DNA of 9,781 nt from CAZCWX01 sp964502465 (GCA_964502465.1 CAZCWX010000463.1:1-9781); one strand, 5' to 3'; numbered from the stretch's first letter, positions 1-6,497 are shown. Made by a program: numbers and translations. The notes: generated from the letters alone by a model not told the origin.

Positions 1-3
1 GGT

Positions 4-675
4 CTATGCCACAATCACATGCTCTTTGGTGATAATAAATGGCAGCCTACCCGCATCAATGAAATTGACTTCGTCAGCGCGTGTACGAGCATACTCCGGC
101 GTGGTCGCAGACACCCGCATCGCTTGCGTATCGTCGAACCACGTTAACGCCACCCCATCATACGCTGGGGTCTTGCCGCTCTGATAGATCGATTTCCGCG
201 TGTGACTCTGGACATACCGGCGCACGACCGGGATCGACGCGCCGAGTGGACCGTGCACCTCATGCCAGTGTCGCTGAAATGCCTCGATCGACATCCCCGG
301 TTTGTGAGTCACAAACTCAATGTTTTTGACCCCGCCTGGAGGAATCGGTCCATCTTTGATGACGTGCTCCTCGGTAATGATTGAACCCATCGTCGAAAGG
401 TCAATAAAATTTGGCTCGTCGGCTCGTACTGCCGCATATTCTGCGGTCTGAGCAAGCGCACGCATCGCCTGGGTGCCGTCAAACCAAATCTCAGCCACAC
501 CATCGTAGGCAGGTTCACCCTTGCGGTAGCCAGACAGTAGGGTATGGGATTGCACGTATTTGCGGATGCCAGGCATCCTTACCACAATCTCAGCATGCGT
601 GGTGCGCCAGTAGTTGTGAAAGGCTTCCACTGACATCCCGGGCTTCCGCTTGAAGAACGCGACCATTTTGACCAT
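4..675 (-). CDS. Tandem EthD-domain protein (ferredoxin-like alpha/beta barrel)
   Basis: The 223-residue protein is an internal duplication. Residues about 2-107 and 116-221 share the blocks KPGMS, YVQSHT, AYDGVA, WFD-TQAMR, RADE-NFID and IIT-EHVI. Each half has the EthD-like pattern of an aromatic/His helix (YWRTTH in the first, HWHEVHGPLG in the second). EthD domains are dimeric alpha+beta barrels of about 100 residues, found beside degradative oxygenases and in stand-alone proteins. A tandem fusion could form a pseudo-dimer within one chain. The start is well supported: AAGGAGGGG lies just upstream of the ATG at 675, with a second in-frame ATG three codons later. No signal peptide or membrane segment is visible. 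The gene diverges from the acyl-CoA dehydrogenase, and no catalytic partner gene lies in the window. The family call is fairly secure; the substrate is unknown. Confidence 0.85.
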   Translation of the reverse strand: MVKMVAFFKRKPGMSVEAFHNYWRTTHAEIVVRMPGIRKYVQSHTLLSGYRKGEPAYDGVAEIWFDGTQAMRALAQTAEYAAVRADEPNFIDLSTMGSIITEEHVIKDGPIPPGGVKNIEFVTHKPGMSIEAFQRHWHEVHGPLGASIPVVRRYVQSHTRKSIYQSGKTPAYDGVALTWFDDTQAMRVSATTPEYARTRADEVNFIDAGRLPFIITKEHVIVA

Positions 676-711
676 AGCACCCCTCCTTATTCTTCTGATA
701 AGACTCCTTTG

Positions 712-740
712 TAGATATGCGCTTCATTGTCCACAATCAA
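712..740 (-). promoter_or_regulatory. Possible promoter of the EthD gene
   Basis: On the minus strand TTGATT (740-735) is followed after 17 bases by TATCTA (717-712). This would start transcription about 30 bases before the EthD start codon, just ahead of its strong ribosome binding site. The -10 box matches the consensus only in its first half, so this is a weak call from spacing and position. Confidence 0.3.
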
Positions 741-783
741 CCGGCAGCAAGCACTCGTCCGTTTGTGCGGATGTCAGCAAAAG

Positions 784-932
784 CGTATAAAGACGAAAAC
801 GTAAAATGCAACGAGCAATGAGGAGTGCAACGTAAAACGGGATAAACAAGAGGAGTGTTCTTGTCTGCTCCTGGCGTTTTACCTTGTACGACTTACGTTT
901 TGCGTCTACGCTTCAGGTTGTACGTTTCCACG
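784..932. repeat. Inverted arrays of degenerate heptads around a hairpin
   Basis: Most of the gap between the EthD gene and the acyl-CoA dehydrogenase is made of short related units. On the right (877-932) the units run TTTTACC, TTGTACG, ACTTACG, TTTTGCG, TCTACG, CTTCAGG, TTGTACG, TTTCCACG, mostly seven bases long and mostly ending in CG. On the left (784-837) the reverse orientation appears: CGTATAA, CGAAAA, CGTAAAA (800-806 and 831-837) and TGCAACG (807-813 and 826-832). The two arms meet in a hairpin: GTAAAACG (832-839) is complementary to CGTTTTAC (875-882), and inside it ACAAGA (846-851) pairs with TCTTGT (859-864). The array ends at the dehydrogenase ribosome binding site. Function is unknown. 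Confidence 0.55.
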
Positions 933-943
933 AGGAGGGACAA

Positions 944-2134
944 ATGGATTTCCAATATACGCCAGAACAAGAAACCTATCGTGCGGAGGTACGGAGTTGG
1001 GTGCACGCCCACCTCCCCCCAGATCTGTGTGTAGATGATGCCAGAGATGAACGTATCGCTCCGGACCGCAAGACCTTCGAGCGTCGTCGGGAGTGGCAGC
1101 GTACCATGCATACCGCCGGCTGGGTCGGCATTGCCTGGCCGAAGCAGTACGGTGGACGCGGGACAAGCCTGATGGAGCAGGTGATTTTTGATGAAGAATA
1201 TAATCGAGCACGGGCTCCGGTGCTGCCAGGGTACTCGGGTATCGCTTTGTGTGGTCCGACCCTGATGCAGTGGGGCACAGACGAGCAGAAGCAGCGTTTT
1301 CTGCCGCGGATATTGAGCGGTGATGATATCTGGTGTCAGGGTTATTCAGAGCCCGGTGCCGGTTCTGATTTGGCTGGTCTGCAAACTCGCGCCGTTGATA
1401 TGGGTGACTTTTTCGTCGTCAACGGCCAGAAAGTATGGACCTCGGGCGCCCAGTATGCCGACTGGATGTTCATGCTGGTGCGCACCGACCCCAACGCTCC
1501 TAAGCATAACGGCATCAGCTACTTGCTGGTCGATATGAAGACCCCGGGAATCACTGTGCGTCCGTTAGTCCTGATGAACGGGCATGAACACTTTAACGAG
1601 GTGTTCTTCGAGGACGTGCGGGTGCCGAAGGTGAACCTGGTGGGGCCGCAAAACGAAGGCTGGAAAGTTGCGGTCACGACCTTGATGTTCGAGCGGAGCA
1701 TCGCTGGGGGTGGGAATTACAAAGAGCAAATCCAGCGGTTAGCCGCACTGGCCAAACAGGTTCAGATCAACGGCAAACCCGCGTGGGAACAGAGTTGGGT
1801 CCGCCAAAAACTGGCGCACCTGTACATTGAATGCGAAAGCCTAAAGTATACCCGTTTCCGCACCCTCACCCGCCAGCTGAAGGGACTTCCACCCGGGCCG
1901 GAAGGATCAATGCTCAAGCTCGGTGGATCTGAACTCGGCGTGCGCATCGCCTATTTCGCCAGCGAACTGCTTGGTGCCAGTGCGATCGTCAATGAGCCCA
2001 CGGAGTTTGTCCCTGATGCCCCGCGCTGGTTTAATCGCGTACTGAGCGCCCGACAGTACACCATCGCTGGCGGCACCAGCGAGATTCAACATAACATCAT
2101 TGGGGAACGGGTGTTGGGGCTCCCGAAAGGGTAA
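944..2134 (+). CDS. Acyl-CoA dehydrogenase
   Basis: This is a full-length 396-residue FAD-dependent acyl-CoA dehydrogenase, which oxidises an acyl-CoA thioester to the 2-enoyl-CoA and passes electrons to ETF. The N-terminal helical part (about 1-120) is followed by the FAD-binding segment with GYSEPGAGSDLAGL and KVWTSGAQYAD, then the beta domain (VRPLVLMNGHEHFNEVFF). The C-terminal helical domain ends in the family signature RQYTIAGGTSEIQ-NIIGERVLGLP. The Glu of the usual YEGT motif is replaced by Gly376. The likely catalytic base is Glu250 in LMFERS, the helix-G position used by isovaleryl- and long-chain-type enzymes. I chose the ATG at 944 because GAGGAGGGA precedes it and homologous proteins begin here; an in-frame extension to 884 would run into the heptad array. 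Substrate cannot be read from sequence. No other beta-oxidation gene adjoins it. Confidence 0.93.
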   Translation: MDFQYTPEQETYRAEVRSWVHAHLPPDLCVDDARDERIAPDRKTFERRREWQRTMHTAGWVGIAWPKQYGGRGTSLMEQVIFDEEYNRARAPVLPGYSGIALCGPTLMQWGTDEQKQRFLPRILSGDDIWCQGYSEPGAGSDLAGLQTRAVDMGDFFVVNGQKVWTSGAQYADWMFMLVRTDPNAPKHNGISYLLVDMKTPGITVRPLVLMNGHEHFNEVFFEDVRVPKVNLVGPQNEGWKVAVTTLMFERSIAGGGNYKEQIQRLAALAKQVQINGKPAWEQSWVRQKLAHLYIECESLKYTRFRTLTRQLKGLPPGPEGSMLKLGGSELGVRIAYFASELLGASAIVNEPTEFVPDAPRWFNRVLSARQYTIAGGTSEIQHNIIGERVLGLPKG

Positions 2135-2178
2135 GCGACCAGACCTTCTGGCAAAGAGCTTGCCTCAGCACCGCAATC

Positions 2179-2207
2179 TTGACGACCCTCCACCAATCTG
2201 CCACCAT
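2179..2207 (+). promoter_or_regulatory. Candidate promoter of the trp leader
   Basis: CTTGACG (-35 hexamer TTGACG, 2179-2184) is followed 17 bases later by CACCAT (2202-2207), a weak -10 box that keeps the A at position 2 and T at position 6. Transcription would start at about 2213-2215, on or next to the leader-peptide ATG at 2215. No Shine-Dalgarno sequence lies upstream of that ATG, so the leader may be translated from a leaderless transcript. From memory, this is also the arrangement described for the rhizobial trpL. Confidence 0.4.
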
Positions 2208-2214
2208 GCAGCCC

Positions 2215-2265
2215 ATGATTGGCAATCGTCCGTTTACCCCATTATGCTGGTGGTGGCTGCCCTGA
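2215..2265 (+). CDS. trpL: Tryptophan leader peptide
   Basis: A 16-codon reading frame, MIGNRPFTPLCWWWLP, ends in TGA at 2263-2265. Three consecutive TGG codons (2248-2256) sit just before the stop, as expected for a sensor of charged tRNA-Trp. The Trp codons abut the first strand of a hairpin, and the stop codon falls in that hairpin's loop, the geometry used in ribosome-mediated attenuation. An in-frame ATG at 2206 would give 19 residues. Neither start has a ribosome binding site, which agrees with a leaderless message starting at 2215. The peptide is the control element for the fused anthranilate synthase 149 bases downstream. It is too short for automatic gene callers. The reading is strong because Trp codons, helices and terminator agree; the exact start is uncertain. 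Confidence 0.85.
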   Translation: MIGNRPFTPLCWWWLP

Positions 2266-2300
2266 CAGGCGGCCCGGACGTCGTACGAAGAAAGTCAACG

Positions 2301-2333
2301 GAGCCGCCTTTTACGAGGCGGCTCTTGTTTTTT
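2301..2333 (+). terminator. Rho-independent terminator (attenuator 3:4 hairpin)
   Basis: A perfect nine-base-pair GC-rich stem (2301-2309 with 2316-2324) around a six-base loop is followed at once by TTGTTTTTT (2325-2333). It lies between the trp leader peptide and trpE(G). It also ends any read-through from the acyl-CoA dehydrogenase, which has no terminator of its own. A terminated leader transcript would be about 120 nucleotides long. Confidence 0.9.
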
Positions 2334-2370
2334 CAGGACCGCCGCCTCAGAGTAAGAGGTTGCGGTCCTG
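2334..2370 (+). other. Second stem-loop in the trpE(G) untranslated region
   Basis: CAGGACCGC (2334-2342) pairs perfectly with GCGGTCCTG (2362-2370), and inside it CCTC (2345-2348) pairs with GAGG (2356-2359) around a seven-base loop. It starts one base after the attenuator T run and ends about 30 bases before the trpE(G) ribosome binding site. A smaller alternative hairpin, CCTGC (2367-2371) with GCAGG (2378-2382), overlaps its 3' arm. It may protect the 5' end of the read-through mRNA or be a second weak terminator (CTGTTTT follows). Role unknown. Confidence 0.5.
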
Positions 2371-2413
2371 CTGTTTTGCAGGGTCCGGCTCTCGCAATGT
2401 GGAGGAAGAACCT

Positions 2414-4606
2414 ATGCCCAGCAGAACAGCCGCCGTCCCCAGCGCCGAGACGTACCACAGCCAGGGTGGCATCATCATTCGTCGGATCGTCGAAAGCATT
2501 CCCGTCGAAGATGCGATCGAACCCATTATCGATGCGCTCGACAGCTACCCAGGCGTGCTTCTTGCCTCGAGTTATGAGTACCCAGGCCGGTACACTCGCT
2601 GGGACATGGGCTTTGTCAATCCGCCGCTCATGCTCGTCTCACGCGGGCGCGACTTTCGGTTCCTGGCGCTGAATCCGCGTGGGCGTGTTTTACTCCCGAT
2701 TATTGCCCAGACTCTCCATGGCCTCGCTGCGGTTGTCAGTGCTGACCTGCAGAGCGACAGCCTGACCGGCATCATTGCCGTCTCGTCAAGCCGCTTTCCT
2801 GAAGAACAGCGCAGCAAACAGCCCTCTGTTTTCTCGCTCCTGCGGGCGCTGATCGATCTCTTCTACAGCCCAGAAGACCAACATCTCGGCCTCTACGGCG
2901 CATTTGGCTATGACCTCGCCTTCCAGTTTGAACCGCTGCGGTTGCGACTCGAACGCCCCCGAGATCAACGCGATCTCGTGCTCTATCTACCAGATGAACT
3001 GGTCATTGTTGATCATCGTCGTGAGCAGGCTGTGCGCCATCGCTATGACTTTGAGGTGGACGGTCGCTCAACCCAGAACCTGCCACACACAGGGACAGCG
3101 CAGCCGTATGCTGAAGCTGACTGTGTTGCCCGACCCTGCGATCATGCGCCTGGCGAATATGCAGCAGGAGTGCGTCTGGCACGTGACGCATTCAAACGGG
3201 GAGACCTCTTTGAAGTGGTCCCTGGCCAGACGTTCTTTGAACCGTGTCCAGCTCCGCCTTCTGAATTGTTCCGCCGTCTGCGTGAACGGAATCCGGCACC
3301 GTATGGATTTTTGATGAACCTCGGGCAGGCAGAATACCTGGTTGGCGCCTCGCCCGAGATGTACGTCCGTATTGATGGCGACCGTGTAGAGACGTGTCCG
3401 ATCTCCGGCACCATTGCCCGCGGTGGTGACCCCATCAGCGACGCGGCCCAAATTCTGCGCCTGCTGAATTCGCGCAAGGATGAGTCAGAGCTCACCATGT
3501 GTACCGATGTCGATCGCAACGACAAATCTCGCATCTGCAAGCCGGGCAGCGTTCGGGTGATTGGCCGCCGGCAGATCGAGATGTACTCGCGGCTTATTCA
3601 CACCGTCGATCATATTGAAGGGCATTTACGTGATGAATTTGACGCCCTTGATGCCTTCCTGGCGCACACCTGGGCGGTCACTGTTACCGGTGCACCCAAA
3701 GCGTGGGCGATGCAATTCATCGAAGATCACGAGAAGTCACCACGCGCCTGGTACGGTGGAGCGATTGGGCTCATTGGCTTCGATGGTAATATGAATACTG
3801 GCCTGACTCTCCGGACCATTCGTGTCAAAAACGGTGTTGCCGAGGTAAGAGTTGGGGCTACGCTGCTCTATGATTCCGATCCTGAAGAGGAAGAACGGGA
3901 AACGCATATCAAAGCGTCGGCCTTTCTTGATGCGATCCGCCGCCCACGTGGGGTCTCGCTCGAATTGCCCGCCAACACGACACAACCCGGCCAGGGCAAG
4001 CGCATCCTCTTAGTTGACCATCAAGATTCGTTCGTCCACACCCTGGCCAACTATTTTCGCCAAACCGGCGCCGAGGTGGTCACGCTCCGCTCCGGTTTTC
4101 CCCACGACGAGTTAGATACGCTCCGTCCGGATCTTATTGTGCTCTCCCCTGGCCCAGGCCGCCCCAGTGACTTCGACGTATCAGGCACAATCGCTGCGGC
4201 AATCGAGCGGAGTCTTCCGGTGTTCGGTGTCTGCCTCGGACTCCAAGGCATGGTCGAACATTTGGGAGGTGCGTTAGATGTGCTCTCTTACCCGATGCAC
4301 GGCAAAGCCTCACGCATTCGGGTTCTCGGCGGTCAGCTCTTTGCTGGATTGCCTGACGAGTTCACGGCGGCGCGCTATCACTCGCTCTTTGCCGTACGCG
4401 AACAACTCCCTGCCGAGTTGCGGATCACCGCGGAGAGCGAGGATGGAGTCATCATGGCTATTGAGCACTCCACCCTTCCCCTCGCAGCCGTGCAGTTCCA
4501 CCCCGAATCGATTCTCACCCTGGAAGGAGACCTCGGCCTGCGTCTGATTCGCAACGTCGTCGCCCAACTGTGCTCAACCATACACCGTCCTGCACGTTTG
4601 CTCTGA
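2414..4606 (+). CDS. trpE(G): Fused anthranilate synthase, components I and II
   Basis: This 730-residue enzyme converts chorismate and glutamine to anthranilate, the first committed step of tryptophan synthesis. Residues about 10-510 are the TrpE chorismate-binding part, with PISGTIARGGD, ELTMCTDVDRND, the HTVDHIEG stretch, TVTGAPKAWAM, WYGGAIG and NTGLTLRT. A short linker leads to the TrpG class-I glutamine amidotransferase (about 530-725), with LVDHQDSFVHTL, SPGPGRPSDF and the triad Cys607 (GVCLG), His696 and Glu698 (FHPES). All catalytic landmarks are intact. Length and domain order match the rhizobial TrpE(G) fusion. The ATG at 2414 has GGAGGA seven bases upstream; the open frame to 2219 overlaps the attenuator and is not used. 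Phenazine-type PhzE enzymes share the fusion, but the Trp-codon leader argues for trp biosynthesis. No other trp gene follows, so the pathway genes lie elsewhere. Confidence 0.95.
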   Translation: MPSRTAAVPSAETYHSQGGIIIRRIVESIPVEDAIEPIIDALDSYPGVLLASSYEYPGRYTRWDMGFVNPPLMLVSRGRDFRFLALNPRGRVLLPIIAQTLHGLAAVVSADLQSDSLTGIIAVSSSRFPEEQRSKQPSVFSLLRALIDLFYSPEDQHLGLYGAFGYDLAFQFEPLRLRLERPRDQRDLVLYLPDELVIVDHRREQAVRHRYDFEVDGRSTQNLPHTGTAQPYAEADCVARPCDHAPGEYAAGVRLARDAFKRGDLFEVVPGQTFFEPCPAPPSELFRRLRERNPAPYGFLMNLGQAEYLVGASPEMYVRIDGDRVETCPISGTIARGGDPISDAAQILRLLNSRKDESELTMCTDVDRNDKSRICKPGSVRVIGRRQIEMYSRLIHTVDHIEGHLRDEFDALDAFLAHTWAVTVTGAPKAWAMQFIEDHEKSPRAWYGGAIGLIGFDGNMNTGLTLRTIRVKNGVAEVRVGATLLYDSDPEEEERETHIKASAFLDAIRRPRGVSLELPANTTQPGQGKRILLVDHQDSFVHTLANYFRQTGAEVVTLRSGFPHDELDTLRPDLIVLSPGPGRPSDFDVSGTIAAAIERSLPVFGVCLGLQGMVEHLGGALDVLSYPMHGKASRIRVLGGQLFAGLPDEFTAARYHSLFAVREQLPAELRITAESEDGVIMAIEHSTLPLAAVQFHPESILTLEGDLGLRLIRNVVAQLCSTIHRPARLL

Positions 4607-4641
4607 AAAGTCCAGGGGTTCTTGCTACCATTGCTGTCAGA

Positions 4642-4664
4642 TAAGCGACTAAAGTCGCTACTAC
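4642..4664 (+). repeat. Short palindromic intergenic repeat
   Basis: GCGACT (4645-4650) and AGTCGC (4653-4658) form a six-base-pair hairpin with a two-base loop, followed by TACTAC. It lies in the 119-base gap between trpE(G) and the Uma2 gene. I recognise similar GCGACTAAAGTCGC units as dispersed intergenic repeats in environmental genomes, from memory only. There is no T run, so it is not a clear terminator. Confidence 0.4.
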
Positions 4665-4725
4665 CCTAGCCCAGTCAAAGCACCTTGATATGTTACTAGG
4701 CTATCTGGGTTGGTTGGAGGTTCGT

Positions 4726-5340
4726 ATGAGCACAGCCCTTGTCCCTGATGAAAATGTCCCGGTCGTCCTGCATACCCGTCCAGCACTCGATATGAGCGAC
4801 GAACAGTTTTTCGAGTTCTGTCAGCTCAATCGCGACTGGCGTATCGAGCGTACTGCAGAAGGAGACTTAATCATTATGGCACCAGCAGGAGGGGAAACAG
4901 GAACCCGCAATGCTTTTCTTACCACTTTCCTGACAAGCTGGGCGTTGCAGGACGGAACAGGGATGCCTTTTGATTCGTCCACTGGTTTTAACCTCCCCAA
5001 CGGTGCGACTCGCTCACCGGATGCCGCATGGGCGAAACGCTCACGTCTCGCTACGCTCACGCCAGAACAAAAAAGACAATTTTTGCCATTGTGTCCCGAT
5101 TTTGTCATTGAACTGCGCTCGGCGTCTGACCGCTTAAAGACGGTTCAAGACAAGATGCAGGAGTATATCGACAACGGCGCGCAACTTGGCTGGCTGATCG
5201 ATCCGCTAGATCGGCGGGTGTCTATCTCTCGCCCAGGTGCCGAGGTGGAGTGCTTAGACAATCCCGCCACAGTAGCAGGCGCTCCAGAACTGCCTGGTTT
5301 CGTCCTTGACCTCAAGGCAATCTGGGAGCTAAGTTTCTAG
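4726..5340 (+). CDS. Uma2 family protein (putative PD-(D/E)XK nuclease)
   Basis: The 204-residue protein matches the Uma2 (DUF820) family, small proteins with a restriction-endonuclease-like fold, often present in many copies per genome and mostly uncharacterised. Seen in order: the N-terminal strand-helix block with FFEFCQLNRDWRIERTAEGD, then the IIMAPAGGETGTRN loop. The candidate active-site Asp99 lies in SPDAAW, and FVIELRSASDRL carries Glu129 and Arg131. The closing helix and strand are KMQEYIDNGAQLGWLIDP. The usual acidic residues are present. I chose the ATG at 4726 because TTGGAGG lies a few bases upstream; an ATG twelve codons earlier has no such site. It stands alone between trpE(G) and a degraded sigma-factor fragment, with no toxin-antitoxin partner or transposase. 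Function is not known. Confidence 0.9.
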   Translation: MSTALVPDENVPVVLHTRPALDMSDEQFFEFCQLNRDWRIERTAEGDLIIMAPAGGETGTRNAFLTTFLTSWALQDGTGMPFDSSTGFNLPNGATRSPDAAWAKRSRLATLTPEQKRQFLPLCPDFVIELRSASDRLKTVQDKMQEYIDNGAQLGWLIDPLDRRVSISRPGAEVECLDNPATVAGAPELPGFVLDLKAIWELSF

Positions 5341-5424
5341 AGCTGTAGCAGTTCTTACTTGCCTTGCAGCTGCTAATTGCCTTCTGGGTTGATCGCCCGT
5401 TGTATCTGTCAGTCCACGATAGCC

Positions 5425-5622
5425 GAAGACATTTTCACGGAACACCGATCTTTTCTCTGGGGACTCTGCTGCTGTCTCACCAACAGTGAGGCTCATGCCG
5501 ATGAGGTGATTCAGCAGACCTTTGTGCGTGCTATGGAAAGCCCACATGTACGGACCGATGAACCCGGATGGCCATATCAGAGAGTTTCATGCAGTCCTGG
5601 CCTCGCGCAAACTCACAGCTAT
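5425..5622 (+). pseudogene. Remnant of an ECF sigma factor (region 2 only)
   Basis: The reading frame encodes FTEHRSFLWGLCCCLTNSE, then HADEVIQQTFVRAMESP, then RTDEPGWPYQRVSC. This resembles the sigma-70 region 2 of ECF sigma factors of the type FxEHRxFLWGLCYRLTGxxxDADEVVQETFVRALExP. After the equivalent of the conserved PWRPWLVRVAxNLARD segment the similarity dissolves, and no region 4 follows; the open frame ends at 5700. There is no credible start codon with a ribosome binding site. The conserved Tyr-Arg of region 2.1 is replaced by Cys-Cys, and small indels are apparent around 5570. I read this as a truncated, decaying gene between the Uma2 gene and yceI. A functional region-2-only protein is unlikely. 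The rest of 5341-5737 holds nothing else I recognise. Confidence 0.65.
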
Positions 5623-5737
5623 TCGTACCTGACTGCGTCGCACAACCGCAGGAAACATGGGCACTCTCCCGCTTGCACAACAATTTGGCATCTTGCATAG
5701 TGCGCTCACACTCGCAAAAAGAAAGGAGAAGAAGCCA

Positions 5738-6388
5738 GTGCATCATTTGCTCGTCTCAGCTGTTGCCGTTATCACTTGGGGAATTTCTGCGTTTGCCTGG
5801 GCAGAAACCTGGGAGATCGATCCTGCCCATACGAGCGCCCATTTTGCCGTTCGTCACTTGATGGTTTCAACTGTACGAGGGGACTTCGGTAAAGTCAGTG
5901 GCACCGCCACCATTGACGAACAAGATCTGACCAAGTCCTCGGTCGAAGCCACAATTGACGCCGCGTCGATTAACACACGGAACGAAAAACGTGATGCGCA
6001 TTTGCGCAATGCCGATTTTTTAGACGTTGAAAAATACCCAACGATCACCTTCAAATCCAAGAAAGTCGAGAAGGTCGGAGACTCACAGTTTACCGTCACC
6101 GGAGATCTGACGCTGCATGGGGTGACCAAAGAGGTCGTGCTGGAGGTGGAAGGTTCGCCAGTACCGATCAAAGATCCTTCTGGCAAGACGCGAGTTGGTG
6201 GACAGGCAATCACAAAAATCAACCGTACTGATTTCGGTATTGTCTATAACGCTCCGCTTGGGACTGGAGGAGTCGTCATCGGTGAAGAGGTGAGCATCAC
6301 CATCGACATTGAAATGACCAAAAAAGAAGCGGCTGCGGCTGCGACCAGCGCAGGCACAACCGCAGCGAATGAACACGAGTACGACTAA
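5738..6388 (+). CDS. YceI family secreted protein
   Basis: The 216-residue product has a signal peptide of about 22 residues ending in AWA before ETWEIDP, so it is probably exported to the periplasm. The mature part is a complete YceI domain, a lipocalin-like beta barrel shown in some members to bind polyisoprenoid chains. Visible family blocks are WEIDPAHTSAHFAVRHLM, GDFGKVSGT, IDAASINTRNEKRDAHLRNADFLDVEKYP, GDLTLHGVTKEV and RTDFGI. The start is the GTG at 5738, with AGGAG nine bases upstream; the ATG at 5657 lacks such a site and would bury the signal peptide. The C-terminus carries an extra Lys/Ala-rich tail (KKEAAAAATSAGTTAANEHE) beyond the barrel. It follows the sigma-factor remnant and converges on the permease. 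Its ligand is unknown; family call is secure. Confidence 0.92.
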   Translation: MHHLLVSAVAVITWGISAFAWAETWEIDPAHTSAHFAVRHLMVSTVRGDFGKVSGTATIDEQDLTKSSVEATIDAASINTRNEKRDAHLRNADFLDVEKYPTITFKSKKVEKVGDSQFTVTGDLTLHGVTKEVVLEVEGSPVPIKDPSGKTRVGGQAITKINRTDFGIVYNAPLGTGGVVIGEEVSITIDIEMTKKEAAAAATSAGTTAANEHEYD

Positions 6389-6447
6389 ATCCGTTTTGCG
6401 AGTATCGCTTGTTTGCTCCAGTGACGCAGAGGCACGCGTGGCCTATC

Positions 6448-6497
6448 ATTCTGAGCCGGAGGCGAAGAATCTCTGCAACCCCCGAGACCTTTTTTGA
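6448..6497. repeat. Half of a dispersed intergenic repeat
   Basis: TATCATTCTGAGCC followed by GGCGAAGAATCTCTGCAACC and a C/T-rich end resembles the left half of a repeat I recall from many environmental genomes, in which the TCATTCTGAG end returns in inverted form. The inverted partner is absent here. It fills the 109-base gap between the convergent yceI and permease genes. No convincing terminator hairpin with a T run is seen there. Confidence 0.4.

Larger units (their letters stand above)
2215..2333 (+). promoter_or_regulatory. Transcription attenuator of trpE(G)
   Basis: Four RNA segments can form exclusive pairs. Segment 1 GGCTGCC (2255-2261) pairs with segment 2 GGCGGCC (2268-2274) through seven pairs, one of them G-U, around a six-base loop. 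Segment 2 can instead use AGGCGGC (2267-2273) to pair perfectly with GCCGCCT (2303-2309) of segment 3, forming an antiterminator. Segment 3 GAGCCGCCT (2301-2309) otherwise pairs perfectly with segment 4 AGGCGGCTC (2316-2324), the terminator. A ribosome stalled at the Trp codons covers segment 1, frees segment 2 and lets transcription continue. A ribosome that reaches the stop covers segment 2, so the terminator forms. Pairings are read directly from sequence; the mechanism is inferred from known trp leaders. Confidence 0.85.

Noticed and set aside
784..932. CRISPR array
   Set aside because: Units are about seven bases, degenerate and contiguous, with no 25-40 base repeats separated by unique spacers.
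884..943. In-frame N-terminal extension of the acyl-CoA dehydrogenase
   Set aside because: It is translated heptad-repeat sequence. The ATG at 944 has a strong ribosome binding site and matches the family's usual start.
2219..2413. Long in-frame extension of trpE(G) upstream of 2414
   Set aside because: It would run through the leader, the attenuator hairpins and the terminator. The ATG at 2414 has GGAGGA at proper spacing and gives the usual fusion length.
2414..4606. Phenazine-type PhzE or other secondary-metabolism anthranilate synthase
   Set aside because: The Trp-codon attenuator directly upstream and the absence of phenazine genes point to tryptophan biosynthesis.
5657..5737. Upstream ATG start for the YceI protein
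   Set aside because: It has no ribosome binding site and would place 27 hydrophilic residues before a good signal peptide. The GTG at 5738 has AGGAG.
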